From Gallionellaceae bacterium (lineage in GTDB: Bacteria > Pseudomonadota > Gammaproteobacteria > Burkholderiales > Thiobacillaceae): a DNA stretch of 64,000 nt. Shown piece after piece: positions 36,817-45,806 of this stretch. The translations under genes were made by a program, and so were the position numbers. The stretch covers positions 1-64,000 of the forward strand of contig JAQTLN010000001.1 in the NCBI GenBank assembly GCA_028714875.1, read 5' to 3'. The notes beneath the pieces are model-generated. The model ran no database searches, was not told the DNA's origin, and was given only the letters and a program-made list of their open reading frames with translations. The first letter of the stretch is position 1. Each line of letters begins with the position of its first letter.

Positions 36817-37278
36817 ATGGTCTTGTCACGCACCAGTCAGTACGCCGTCCAGGCGCTGATCTACATCGCCACCCAGCCGCCTGGCGAGCCGGTGCTGAAT
36901 CGGGATATCGCGGATCGCCTCAATGTGCCGGCCGCGTATCTGGCAAAAATTCTGCAGAATCTGTGCAAGCAGGGCGTCCTGGATTCATTCCGCGGCCGCC
37001 TCGGTGGCTTCTGTCTGCGCGAAGGCATGCATCGCACCACGTTGATGCAGGTACTGCTGCTCACCGAAGGTCCGGACTTCACCAAGAATTGCATCCTGGG
37101 CTTGAAGGAATGTTCCGACGCCACGGCCTGCCCGATGCACTTCAAGTGGATCCCGGTGAAGAAGAAGATTCTTTCGCTGCTCAATGAGATGAATCTGGAC
37201 GAACTGGCCAAGGCCGTATTGACCGGCAAATACCGTCTCTCCGATTTACCCGCCGGCGCGCTGCCGCAGGCGGCCTGA
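36817..37278 (+). CDS. Rrf2 family iron-sulfur transcription regulator
   Basis: The 153-residue winged-helix protein starts MVLSRTSQYAVQALIYIAT, a standard Rrf2 N-terminus, with the recognition helix LNVPAAYLAKILQNL near 40-54. Three cysteines in KNCILGLKECSDATACPMH (about 86-104) form the expected [2Fe-2S] or [4Fe-4S] ligand set. Family members include NsrR (nitric oxide), IscR and others; which signal is read here is not decided. GGAGAG precedes ATG. Its place between ctaB and a Sco gene upstream of the cbb3 cluster suggests control of respiration genes. Confidence 0.88.
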   Translation: MVLSRTSQYAVQALIYIATQPPGEPVLNRDIADRLNVPAAYLAKILQNLCKQGVLDSFRGRLGGFCLREGMHRTTLMQVLLLTEGPDFTKNCILGLKECSDATACPMHFKWIPVKKKILSLLNEMNLDELAKAVLTGKYRLSDLPAGALPQAA

Positions 37279-37301
37279 AGTTTTTGAAGAAGTACCCGCG
37301 A

Positions 37302-37904
37302 ATGCGACGCTGGCTCGTGCTTACGTTGGCGCTCGGATTGGTGTTGAGCCTGGTCGGCTGCGATCAGTCACAGAAGCCGGCGTTCCGTGGCAGTGACATC
37401 ACTGGCGCAAATTTTGGCTTGCGCCTCGATTTGACCGATCACAATGGCCGCGCGGTCACGCTGGAGTCCTTCAAGGGTAAGCTGGTGGTGCTGTTTTTCG
37501 GCTACACCCACTGCCCGGATGTGTGTCCGACCACGCTCTCCGATATGGCCGCGGCCCTCAAACTGATGCCAGAAGGGGCGTCGGACAAGGTGCAAGTACT
37601 GTTCGTCTCGGTGGATCCGGAACGGGACACGCCGGAAATCCTCAAAGCCTATGTGCCTTATTTCCATCCGTCATTCCTTGGTCTGCATGGCAGCCCGGAG
37701 CAGGTGGCGCAAGCGGCCCGGGATTTCCGCGTCGTCTACCGTCGGCATGTGGAGCCGGGCGCCGAAGGCTATCTGGTCGACCATTCGGCGGGTAGTTATG
37801 TGTTGGATGGTCATGGGCGACTGCGTCTTTACCTGCCCTTCGGCCACACGCCACGGGATATCGCCGACGACCTGTTGACATTGCTCAAGGCGGATTCGGC
37901 GTGA
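37302..37904 (+). CDS. SCO1/SenC family copper chaperone lipoprotein
   Basis: Sco proteins deliver copper to oxidase CuA or CuB sites. The 200-residue precursor has a lipoprotein signal ending LVLSLVGC (lipobox at residue 20 or so), so it should be membrane-anchored on the periplasmic side. The copper motif is GYTHCPDVCPTTL near 70-82 and the third ligand is in VDHSAGSYVLD near 158. ATG 37302 is preferred because it directly precedes the signal; TTG at 37284 would add six residues. It follows the Rrf2 gene closely and probably shares its transcript. Confidence 0.9.
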   Translation: MRRWLVLTLALGLVLSLVGCDQSQKPAFRGSDITGANFGLRLDLTDHNGRAVTLESFKGKLVVLFFGYTHCPDVCPTTLSDMAAALKLMPEGASDKVQVLFVSVDPERDTPEILKAYVPYFHPSFLGLHGSPEQVAQAARDFRVVYRRHVEPGAEGYLVDHSAGSYVLDGHGRLRLYLPFGHTPRDIADDLLTLLKADSA

Positions 37905-37911
37905 TTCGTTC

Positions 37912-37940
37912 TTGTCGGCCGGCGGCCCTGCGTCTATACT
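37912..37940 (+). promoter_or_regulatory. Sigma-70 promoter of the cbb3 oxidase operon
   Basis: TTGTCG at 37912-37917, a 17-base spacer and TATACT at 37935-37940 form a good vegetative promoter, with a leader of about 90 bases before ccoN. No FNR-type TTGAT-N4-ATCAA site is visible near it. Confidence 0.65.
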
Positions 37941-38037
37941 CGCCCGGCTTTTTTGCAGGCGTTTTTATTACCAGTTTTTGCGTTGAAACGACGTTCCGGG
38001 ATGGTGCCCGGGCGGTGCGGTGACCCTAGGAGGCGTT

Positions 38038-39483
38038 ATGTCTGCAACCAATCAGGCTGCGGCCGAGCAGTACGATTACGACATCATCAAGAAGTTCTCC
38101 ATCATGGCGGTTGTGTGGGCTGTGGTGGGCATGTTCGTCGGCGTGTATATCGCGTCGGAACTGGCCTGGCCCTTTTTGAACTTCGATAGTCCCTACTTCT
38201 CGTTTGGCCGCTTCCGCCCCGTGCATACCGGCGCGGTGATCTTCGGCTTCGGCGGTTCCGCGCTGTTCGCCACCTCGTACTATGTGGTTCAGCGCACCTG
38301 CCAGACCCGTTTGTTCGCGCCCGGCCTCGCCACTTTCACCTTCTGGGGTTGGCAAGCCATCATCGTGATGGCCGCCACCTCTTATGTACTGGGTTACAGC
38401 CAGGGCCGTGAATATGCGGAGATGGAATGGCCCATCGACATCCTGATCGAGATCGTCTGGGTGTCCTATCTGGCGGTCTATGTCGGCACCCTGATGCGGC
38501 GCAAGCAGGCGCACATCTATGTCGCCAACTGGTTCTACCTCTCGTTCATCCTGGCGACCGCGCTGCTGCATACCTTCAACAACCTCGCGGTGCCGGTGAG
38601 TATGTTCACCCTCAAGTCCTACAGCCTGTTCTCCGGCACGCAGGACGCGATGACCCAGTGGTGGTACGGCCACAACGCGGTGGGCTTCTTCCTGACCGCG
38701 GCCTTCCTGGGGATGATGTATTACTTCGTGCCCAAGCACGCCGGCCGTCCGGTCTACTCCTATCGCCTGTCCATCGTCCACTTCTGGGCGCTGTCGTTCA
38801 TGTACATGTGGGTAGGTACCCATCACCTGCACTGGACCGCGCTGCCCGACTGGGCTTCCACACTCGGCGCCACTTTCTCCATCATGCTGTTGCTGCCTTC
38901 CTGGGGCGGCATGATCAACGGCATCATGACCCTGTCCGGCGCCTGGGATAAATTGCGTACCGACCCGATCATGCGCTTCATGATCGTGGCCCTGTCGTTC
39001 TACGGCATGTCCACCTTCGAGGGCCCGCTGATGTCCCTGAAGGACGTGAACGCGCTGTCGCATTACACCGACTGGACCGTGGGCCATGTGCACTCCGGCG
39101 CGCTGGGTTGGGTGGCGATGATCTCCTTTGGCTCGCTGTATCACATGATTCCGCGACTGTGGAAAACCGAGATGTTCAGCGTCAAGTTGATCAACATGCA
39201 TTTCTGGCTGGCGACCATTGGCACCTTGCTGTACATCACCGCGATGTGGATTTCCGGCATTTCCCAGGGCTTGATGTGGCGCGCCTTCGATGACTTCGGC
39301 AACCTGCAATACTCCTTTGTGGAATCGGTCGCCGCCATGCACCCCTTCTATGCCATGCGCGCCATCGGCGGCATGTTCTTCCTGACGGGGATGTTGCTGA
39401 TGGCTTACAACGTCTACCAGACCATCCGCCAGGGTGTGCGCGCCGAAGTGGCCAGCGCACGCGCTGCCGCCGCCACCGCCTGA
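38038..39483 (+). CDS. ccoN: cbb3-type cytochrome c oxidase subunit I CcoN
   Basis: CcoN is the catalytic heme b/b3-CuB subunit of the high-affinity cbb3 oxidase. The 481-residue protein has [22 protein letters not shown] (heme-ligand His, residues about 55-76), [26 protein letters not shown] near 205 and [20 protein letters not shown] near 340. It has twelve membrane segments. ATG 38038 follows TAGGAGG. ccoO, ccoQ and ccoP follow in the normal order. Confidence 0.97.
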   Translation: MSATNQAAAEQYDYDIIKKFSIMAVVWAVVGMFVGVYIASELAWPFLNFDSPYFSFGRFRPVHTGAVIFGFGGSALFATSYYVVQRTCQTRLFAPGLATFTFWGWQAIIVMAATSYVLGYSQGREYAEMEWPIDILIEIVWVSYLAVYVGTLMRRKQAHIYVANWFYLSFILATALLHTFNNLAVPVSMFTLKSYSLFSGTQDAMTQWWYGHNAVGFFLTAAFLGMMYYFVPKHAGRPVYSYRLSIVHFWALSFMYMWVGTHHLHWTALPDWASTLGATFSIMLLLPSWGGMINGIMTLSGAWDKLRTDPIMRFMIVALSFYGMSTFEGPLMSLKDVNALSHYTDWTVGHVHSGALGWVAMISFGSLYHMIPRLWKTEMFSVKLINMHFWLATIGTLLYITAMWISGISQGLMWRAFDDFGNLQYSFVESVAAMHPFYAMRAIGGMFFLTGMLLMAYNVYQTIRQGVRAEVASARAAAATA

Positions 39484-39501
39484 CGCGAACGAGGTTAGGA
39501 A

Positions 39502-40242
39502 ATGAGCTTCAAACACGAAATCGTCGAAACCAACGCCGGTGTTCTTCTGGTGTTGACCATGATGGCCATCAGCGTGGGTGGCCTGGTTGAAATCGCGCCG
39601 CTGTTCTTCATCAAGGACACGACCGAAAAGGTCGATGGCGTGCGCCCTTACACGCCGCTGGAATCACGCGGTCGCGACCTCTACGTTCGCGAGGGTTGCT
39701 ATCTCTGCCACTCGCAGATGATCCGCCCGTTCCGTGATGAGCAACTCCGTTATGGCCACTATTCCCTGGCGGCGGAATCCAAGTACGACCACCCCTTCCA
39801 GTGGGGCTCCAAGCGGACCGGCCCCGACCTGGCGCGTGTGGGCGGCAAGTACTCCAATGAATGGCATGTGCAGCACTTGTTGAGCCCGCGCTCCGTCGTG
39901 CCCGAATCGGTGATGCCCAACTATCCGTGGCTGCTGGAGACCAAGCTGGATATTTCCGACGTGGGTGACCGCATGCGCGCGCTGCGCGTCGTCGGCGTGC
40001 CCTACTCGGCCAACCAGGAAGAGTACGACCGCAACGTCAAACAATTCGGCGAGAAGGTTGCCAAGACGCTGGTGATCGCGGATGCCCAGAAGAATCTGGT
40101 CGCCCAGGCGCAGGAAGGCAACTATGACGGCGATCGTTCCAGCGTTTCCGAGATGGACGCCCTGGTCGCCTATCTTCAGGTGCTGGGCACGATGGTTGAT
40201 TTCAGCAAGATCAAACCCGAAGAATTGGTGAAGTTCCGCTGA
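39502..40242 (+). CDS. ccoO: cbb3-type oxidase monoheme subunit CcoO
   Basis: CcoO is a membrane-anchored c-type cytochrome that passes electrons to CcoN. The 246-residue protein has one N-terminal helix ([23 protein letters not shown]), the heme motif CYLCH near 70, [18 protein letters not shown] after it, and the axial-Met segment [13 protein letters not shown] near 133. Its stop shares one base with the ccoQ start. Confidence 0.96.
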   Translation: MSFKHEIVETNAGVLLVLTMMAISVGGLVEIAPLFFIKDTTEKVDGVRPYTPLESRGRDLYVREGCYLCHSQMIRPFRDEQLRYGHYSLAAESKYDHPFQWGSKRTGPDLARVGGKYSNEWHVQHLLSPRSVVPESVMPNYPWLLETKLDISDVGDRMRALRVVGVPYSANQEEYDRNVKQFGEKVAKTLVIADAQKNLVAQAQEGNYDGDRSSVSEMDALVAYLQVLGTMVDFSKIKPEELVKFR

Positions 40243-40424
40243 TGGAATGGTTTGCCGACCCGGAAAACGCCAGGCCGCTTGGCCTGCTGATTTTTTTCAT
40301 CACCTTCTGCCTGATCGTTTTCTGGGTGTATGGCAGCAGGAAGCGGGGCGCCAAGCTGGAAGAGTACAAGAACATCCCTTTTCTTGATGACGACGAAGTG
40401 AAGAAGGACAAGTCCAATGGCTGA
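40242..40424 (+). CDS. ccoQ: cbb3-type oxidase component CcoQ/FixQ
   Basis: CcoQ is a small subunit thought to stabilise the cbb3 complex. The 60-residue protein has one membrane helix (LGLLIFFITFCLIVFWVYG) and a charged tail ending DDDEVKKDKSNG, typical of the family. It overlaps ccoO by one base and ccoP by eight, consistent with coupled translation. Confidence 0.9.
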   Translation: MEWFADPENARPLGLLIFFITFCLIVFWVYGSRKRGAKLEEYKNIPFLDDDEVKKDKSNG

Positions 40425-41355
40425 CAACTCCAAAAACCCGGCGACAAACCCGGCGACGACCCAGGTGCAGACCACAGGACACGTGTGGGACGACGACCTG
40501 CAGGAGTTCAACAATCCTCTGCCGGTGTGGTGGACCTACACGTTTTACGTGACCATGGTGTTCGCGCTGGTTTATTGGGTTGTCTATCCGTCCTGGCCGA
40601 TCGGCAAGGGTTTCCTGACGGGCGTCAACACCATTACCTACAAGAACGCCGAAGGCCAGGATGAATCCTGGCACTGGAATACCCGCGCCAAGTTGCTCAA
40701 GGAAATGCAGGACGCCACGCTGGCTCAGAAGCCGTATTTCGACAAGCTGACCGCGCTGCCCTACGACAAGATCGCCAAGGATCCGGAACTCAGCAGTTTC
40801 GTGGTGTCCGCCGGCAAAACCCTGTTTTCGGATAACTGCGCGCCCTGCCATCAGTCCGGCGGACAAGGCAAGATCGGCTTCTTCCCGAACCTGACCGACG
40901 ATGACTGGATCTACGGTGGTTCCTACGACAAGATCAACGAGACGATCAGCAATGGCCGACACGGCTATATGCCTCCCTTCGGCGAGGCATTGGAGGCCGA
41001 TCAGATCGACGACCTGGCCAACTACGTCGCCACCTTGTCCGGTTTGAAGGCGGATGCCGCGAAGGCCGCCAAGGGCAAGGAGCTGTTCCACGGCCAGACC
41101 GGCGCCTGCTACTACTGCCACAACAATGATGGCAAGGGGCGCAAGGATATCGGTTCCGCCAATCTGACCGACAAGGTCTGGCTCTGGGCCGATGTGCCCG
41201 GCGCCGCCGACGATGCCGGCAAGGTCGCGGCGATACGCAAGACCATCAGCACGGGTGTGAACAAGGGCGTGATGCCGGCCTGGAATGGTCGTTTGAGCGA
41301 GAAGCAGATCAAACTGCTGACCGAGTATGTCCACGAGCTGGGCGGCGGCAAGTAA
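40417..41355 (+). CDS. ccoP: cbb3-type oxidase diheme subunit CcoP
   Basis: CcoP is the diheme cytochrome c that first receives electrons from soluble cytochromes. The 312-residue protein has the WDDDLQEFNNPLPVWWTYTF segment and an N-terminal helix, then heme motifs CAPCH near 145 and CYYCH near 231. The axial methionines are likely in GYMPPFG and GVMPAW. A strong terminator follows. Confidence 0.96.
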   Translation: MADNSKNPATNPATTQVQTTGHVWDDDLQEFNNPLPVWWTYTFYVTMVFALVYWVVYPSWPIGKGFLTGVNTITYKNAEGQDESWHWNTRAKLLKEMQDATLAQKPYFDKLTALPYDKIAKDPELSSFVVSAGKTLFSDNCAPCHQSGGQGKIGFFPNLTDDDWIYGGSYDKINETISNGRHGYMPPFGEALEADQIDDLANYVATLSGLKADAAKAAKGKELFHGQTGACYYCHNNDGKGRKDIGSANLTDKVWLWADVPGAADDAGKVAAIRKTISTGVNKGVMPAWNGRLSEKQIKLLTEYVHELGGGK

Positions 41356-41379
41356 AGCCTGGCTCGCCACGAGTGCAAG

Positions 41380-41404
41380 AACCCCGGCTTGCCGGGGTTT
41401 TTGG
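41380..41404 (+). terminator. Intrinsic terminator after ccoNOQP
   Basis: AACCCCGG, CTTG, CCGGGGTTTTT forms a compact hairpin with a T-run 25 bases after the ccoP stop. Confidence 0.92.
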
Positions 41405-41510
41405 TTTTGGCGGTGCTGGATCGGCATCGCGGGTAACCCGGACGAATGAACGTCCTTCTGACTAGCCTGCCCACCGGGTCAACCGTAGGTCGGGCCAAAG
41501 GGTAACAAGC

Positions 41511-42932
41511 GTGCAAGAGCAACAGCCTGGCGGCGACCTTTATTTCAAACGCATCCCCATTATTCCGCGCTCAATCAAGGGCCCGTTTCGCCGCTTCAAG
41601 AGCGCCATTCTCTGGCTGAGTTTCGCGGTCTACTTCCTGTTGCCGTGGTTGCCCTGGTCACGGCCGGATGCGCCCGCGCAGGCGGTCATGTTCGATATTC
41701 CCGGACGCCGCTACCTGATTTTCAATCTGGTGGTGTATCCGCAGGACATCTTCTGGCTATCCATGCTGTTGTTCATCGCGGCGGTACTGCTGTTCTTCAT
41801 CACAGCGCTGTTTGGGCGCGCCTTTTGCGGTTATTTCTGCTTCCAGACCATCTGGACCGACGCATTCATCTTTCTGGAAAAATGGTTTCAGGGCGAGCGC
41901 CCCGCCCGCCAGCGTTTGTTGCGCGAGCCCTGGAGCAAGGGCGAAAAGCTGCTCAAGGTGGGGGGGACGCGGGTCGCCTGGGTGCTCCTGTCGTTCTGGA
42001 CGGCGCTGACTTTCGTGCTGTATTTCGGCTATGCGCCGGAGTTGCTGCGCGCGATATTCACCGGGGAAGCCCCCGCCGCCGCCTATATTTCCACCCTCGC
42101 GCTGAGCATCAGCACGTATGCCGCCGCCGCTCTGCTACGTGAGCATGTGTGTACCTTCATTTGTCCCTATGGCCGTTTCCAGAGCGCCATGTACGAGCCG
42201 GAAACTTTGACCGTGCATTACGACAAGAAGCGCGGCGAGGGTGAGGCGGGGAGGATTCTGGCGCGCGCGGGGCTGCGCGATCGTGGCGAGCGGCAAGGGA
42301 AGGGGCACGGTGACTGCGTGGATTGCGGCCTCTGCGTGCAGGTGTGCCCGGTCGGCATCGATATCCGCGATGGCCTGCAATACACCTGCATTTCCTGCGG
42401 CCTGTGCGTGGATGCCTGCAACAGCATCATGGACAAGATGGGCTATCCGCGCGGTTTGATTCGTTATGACTCGGAAACCAACCTGTCGAAACCTCGGCCG
42501 GAGCCGGTACGTCTGCACTGGAAGAACCTCAAGGTATTGGGCTACGGTGTATCGCTGATCCTGATGTGCGCCTATCTGTTTTACGACATCGGCCATCGCA
42601 ACACCTTTGAGCACAGTATTCAGCAGATCCGGCAACCTCTGTTTGTGATGCTGTCGGACGGCAGCATCCGCAACCGCTACCAGATTCGTCTGACCAACAT
42701 CTCCGGAGGCGAAGAACTCTATTCGATCAGCGCGCATGGACTGCCGGAGGGGGCGTTGGACCTGGGTAATTTCCAGCAAGTCCATATCCGCAACGGCAAG
42801 AGCGTGATTATTCAGGCCAGTGTGCAACTCGACCCCGTTCGCGCCGCAAAGCTGCATGAGTTCGAATTCCATATCCACAGCGGCAAGGGCGACACCGTGA
42901 TCGACACCGCGCGTTTCTTCACCAGCAAATAA
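41511..42932 (+). CDS. ccoG: Cytochrome c oxidase accessory protein CcoG
   Basis: CcoG is a membrane iron-sulfur protein that reduces Cu(II) for cbb3 oxidase assembly. The 473-residue protein has several membrane helices, FGRAFCGYFCFQTIWTDAF near 100 and FICPYGRFQSAMYE near 218. Two ferredoxin-type [4Fe-4S] clusters are formed by CVDCGLCVQVCPVGIDI (near 268) and CISCGLCVDACN (near 290). The C-terminal third is a periplasmic Ig-like domain. GTG is the start. The previous terminator implies a separate promoter or partial read-through. Confidence 0.94.
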   Translation: MQEQQPGGDLYFKRIPIIPRSIKGPFRRFKSAILWLSFAVYFLLPWLPWSRPDAPAQAVMFDIPGRRYLIFNLVVYPQDIFWLSMLLFIAAVLLFFITALFGRAFCGYFCFQTIWTDAFIFLEKWFQGERPARQRLLREPWSKGEKLLKVGGTRVAWVLLSFWTALTFVLYFGYAPELLRAIFTGEAPAAAYISTLALSISTYAAAALLREHVCTFICPYGRFQSAMYEPETLTVHYDKKRGEGEAGRILARAGLRDRGERQGKGHGDCVDCGLCVQVCPVGIDIRDGLQYTCISCGLCVDACNSIMDKMGYPRGLIRYDSETNLSKPRPEPVRLHWKNLKVLGYGVSLILMCAYLFYDIGHRNTFEHSIQQIRQPLFVMLSDGSIRNRYQIRLTNISGGEELYSISAHGLPEGALDLGNFQQVHIRNGKSVIIQASVQLDPVRAAKLHEFEFHIHSGKGDTVIDTARFFTSK

Positions 42933-42949
42933 CCCTTAGGCCAGCCTCG

Positions 42950-43726
42950 ATGAACCTGCTCATTACCATTTTCGGCGGCATGCTGTTGACCGCGCTGCTC
43001 TACGGGGCGGCGCGTCTCATCAAGCTGTCCAACTTCTGGGCGGCGGTGGCGGCGGCGGGACTGCCCAGCGCGGCCTATCTTTTTTATGCGTTCTCGCATT
43101 GGGCTGGTCTGGATGTGGTGACCATGCACGTGGTCGCCTATCCGACGGTCGCGTTGCTGTTTTATCTGCTTTATGAAAGCAAGCCCGGCAAGGATCTGCA
43201 TGTCCACTGGGTACCACAGTTGCTGATCGGCTTCTTTGTCGTGCTCACGGTGCTGCTTGGCGGCTTCGTCTATGTGGCCGTTAATGGCTTGCCGGCGGTG
43301 TTGGCCGAGCGACTGCTTCCCAACGCCAAGGGCAAGACACTGCATACCGGCTTTGCCGGGATCGTCGAGCATGGTGAGGAAGCGGCCAAGAGCATCGCGC
43401 AGCATCGCGATATCGATGCTCGTCTGGCAAGGCTGGGCTGGAACGTCGAAGTAGACGGGCTCGACGCCCTCAACCGCGGGCGCGGCAGCGAAGTGAAAGT
43501 ATTGCTGCGCCGGGCTGATGGCGCCGGCGTCTCCGGCCAGATTGTGCGCTTCGTCCTGTCTCGCCCTGGCCAGCCCGTGTCAGCGGGCCAGCCCATGAAC
43601 GAAGTCGCAAGTGGCGATTACCGCGCCAATGTCTCGCTACCGGCGGCGGGTGCCTGGCTGGCGATGATCAGCTTCTCCGCCGCGGGAAAAAATATCGTTC
43701 TGGAACACCCTGTGGGAAGCGAGTGA
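42950..43726 (+). CDS. FixH-like protein with extra N-terminal membrane region
   Basis: FixH proteins help assemble cbb3 oxidase. The 258-residue protein has three hydrophobic helices in the first 90 residues and a fourth (VPQLLIGFFVVLTVLLGGFVYVAVNGLPAV region) that resembles the FixH membrane anchor, followed by a periplasmic domain ending GDYRANVSLPAAGAWLAMISFSA, a good match to FixH. Ordinary FixH is about 150-170 residues, so the N-terminal addition is notable. It directly follows ccoG, as fixH does in other genomes. No ccoI or ccoS is present here. Confidence 0.75.
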   Translation: MNLLITIFGGMLLTALLYGAARLIKLSNFWAAVAAAGLPSAAYLFYAFSHWAGLDVVTMHVVAYPTVALLFYLLYESKPGKDLHVHWVPQLLIGFFVVLTVLLGGFVYVAVNGLPAVLAERLLPNAKGKTLHTGFAGIVEHGEEAAKSIAQHRDIDARLARLGWNVEVDGLDALNRGRGSEVKVLLRRADGAGVSGQIVRFVLSRPGQPVSAGQPMNEVASGDYRANVSLPAAGAWLAMISFSAAGKNIVLEHPVGSE

Positions 43727-43802
43727 TCGCGCGGGCTGGTCGATCCGACAAGGCCGAAGGTGGTTCGGGAGTGAAACGTCTTTAGCCGCCTGTCGGAGAG
43801 AT

Positions 43803-43857
43803 TGCTGATCTAGTGTATACTCAGCAAGTTTTCTACGGGCTTCGCGCCCTTTTTTTA
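43803..43857 (+). promoter_or_regulatory. Candidate rimP promoter region with palindrome and terminator-like stem
   Basis: TTGCTGA (43803-43809) and TCAGCAA (43821-43827) flank a TATACT -10-like box; no good -35 was found. It is followed by GGGC, TTCGC, GCCC and seven T residues (43837-43856), which looks like a small terminator 12 bases before the rimP start and may act as an attenuator. Confidence 0.45.
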
Positions 43858-43867
43858 TTTCCTAATC

Positions 43868-44317
43868 ATGGATTTGCAGACACTAATCGAACCAATCCTG
43901 GCCGGCATGGGCTACGAACTGGTCACCCTGGAGCGGGCTGGCCGGGGCTTGTTGCGCGTGTTCATCGATAGCCCGAACGGCATTCTCGTGGACGATTGCG
44001 TGAAAGTGAGCAATCAGTTGACGCGCGTATTCATGGTCGAGAACGTCGATTACGACCGTCTCGAAGTGTCCTCGCCGGGAACCGATCGGCCGTTGGTCAA
44101 GGAGGCGGACTTCGTGCGCTTCAATGGTGAACGCGCGCTGGTCAAGTTGCATGCCCCGCTTGATGGGCGCAAGCGCTTTACCGGCTTGCTCAAGGGATTG
44201 CGGGATGGCGTGTTGCAAATGGATGTGGATGGTGTGTTGGTGTCGATTCCACTTGTTGAAGTGGATTCGGCTCACCTGGCGCCACTATTAGAGGGTTCAA
44301 CCCGGAGGGTGCGATGA
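43868..44317 (+). CDS. rimP: Ribosome maturation factor RimP
   Basis: RimP is needed for 30S subunit maturation. The 149-residue protein has the segments [23 protein letters not shown] and [20 protein letters not shown], with the conserved [16 protein letters not shown] core near residues 57-72. The length and position before nusA match the family. Its stop overlaps the nusA start (ATGA). Confidence 0.94.
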   Translation: MDLQTLIEPILAGMGYELVTLERAGRGLLRVFIDSPNGILVDDCVKVSNQLTRVFMVENVDYDRLEVSSPGTDRPLVKEADFVRFNGERALVKLHAPLDGRKRFTGLLKGLRDGVLQMDVDGVLVSIPLVEVDSAHLAPLLEGSTRRVR

Positions 44318-45795
44318 GTCGGGAAGTCTTGATGCTGGCCGATGTGCTGGCGCGTGAGAAAAATGTGGAACCCGAGGTGGTGTTCGGTGCCTTGGAAGCC
44401 GCTTTGGCCCATGCCACCAAGAAGCGTTACCTCGACGATGTGGATATTCGTGTCGAGATCGATCGCCGCACCGGTGAATACCAGGCCTTCCGTTGCTGGG
44501 AAGTTTTGCCCGATGAAGCCGGTCTGGAGTTCCCTGATCGCCAATACCTTCTGTTCGAAGCCCGCGAGATCAAGCCCGATATCGAGGTGGGCGAGTTCAT
44601 CGAGGAATCCGTGGAAGCGGTGGACTTCGGCCGCATCGGCGCCCAGGCCGCCAAGCAGGTGATTCTGCAAAGGATTCGCGACGCCGAGCGCGAACAACTG
44701 CTGAACGATTTCCTGGCGCGCAACGACACCCTGGTCTCCGGCACGATCAAGCGCATGGAGCGGGGCGCCGCCATCATCGAGTCCGGGCGCATCGAAGGCC
44801 GCCTGGAAAAGGATCAGATGATTCCCAAGGAAAACCTGCGTATCGGCGACCGTGTGCGTGCCTATATGGTGCGCGCCGAACGCGCCGCGCGTGGGCCGCA
44901 GCTGGTGCTGTCACGCACCGCGCCGGAATTCATCATGAAGCTGTTCGAGCTGGAAGTGCCCGAGGTCGAGGAAGGCGTCATCGAGATCAAGGCCGCCGCG
45001 CGCGACCCTGGCATGCGCGCCAAGATCGCGGTCAAGTCCAACGACCCGCGCATGGATCCGCAAGGCGCCTGTATCGGTGTGCGTGGCACCCGCGTGACGG
45101 CCGTGACCAACGAACTCAACGGCGAGCGCGTCGACATCGTGTTGTGGGCCGCCGATCCCGCCCAGTTTGTGATCAACGCGCTTTCTCCCGCGCAAATCAG
45201 CAGCATCGTGATGGATGAAGACAAACACGCGATGGATGTGGCGGTGGACCCCGATCAGGTCGACGTGGCGATTGGCCGTTACGGCCAGAACGTGCGCTTG
45301 GCGGCTGAACTGACCGGTTGGGAAATCAATATCCTGTCAGTGGACGAGGCCGAGCAGAAACACGAGCAGGAAGCCTCGGGCATTCGCGAGATGTTCATGG
45401 AAAAGCTGGACGTCGACGAGGACGTGGCCGAGGTGCTGGTGCAGGAAGGTTTCTCCACGCTGGAGGAAGTGGCCTATGTGCCGCTGGCCGAGATGCTGGA
45501 GATCGAATCCTTCGACGAAGACACGGTCAACGAGCTGCGTTCGCGCGCGCGTGACGCCCTGCTCACCGATGCCATCGTGCATGAAGAAGAAATGGAGTCC
45601 GCCGCCGCCGACCTGATGAGTGTCGCCGGCATGGATGAAGAAACCGCCGCCCAACTCACCGCGCAAGGGGTGAATACGGCGGAGGACCTGGCCGATCTGG
45701 CCGTGGACGAGTTGATGGAACTCGTCGGCATGGATGAGGATCGCGCCAAGGCGCTGATCATGACAGCGCGGGCGCCCATGCTGGCGGGCGTCTGA
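44314..45795 (+). CDS. nusA: Transcription termination/antitermination factor NusA
   Basis: NusA binds RNA polymerase and modulates pausing, termination and antitermination. The 493-residue protein has the polymerase-binding N-domain (to about 125), S1 ([21 protein letters not shown] near 145), two KH domains ([20 protein letters not shown] near 230 and [25 protein letters not shown] near 312) and two acidic C-terminal repeats ending [17 protein letters not shown], as in E. coli. infB follows after 11 bases. Confidence 0.97.
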   Translation: MSREVLMLADVLAREKNVEPEVVFGALEAALAHATKKRYLDDVDIRVEIDRRTGEYQAFRCWEVLPDEAGLEFPDRQYLLFEAREIKPDIEVGEFIEESVEAVDFGRIGAQAAKQVILQRIRDAEREQLLNDFLARNDTLVSGTIKRMERGAAIIESGRIEGRLEKDQMIPKENLRIGDRVRAYMVRAERAARGPQLVLSRTAPEFIMKLFELEVPEVEEGVIEIKAAARDPGMRAKIAVKSNDPRMDPQGACIGVRGTRVTAVTNELNGERVDIVLWAADPAQFVINALSPAQISSIVMDEDKHAMDVAVDPDQVDVAIGRYGQNVRLAAELTGWEINILSVDEAEQKHEQEASGIREMFMEKLDVDEDVAEVLVQEGFSTLEEVAYVPLAEMLEIESFDEDTVNELRSRARDALLTDAIVHEEEMESAAADLMSVAGMDEETAAQLTAQGVNTAEDLADLAVDELMELVGMDEDRAKALIMTARAPMLAGV

Positions 45796-45806
45796 ACGGG
45801 GGTAGC

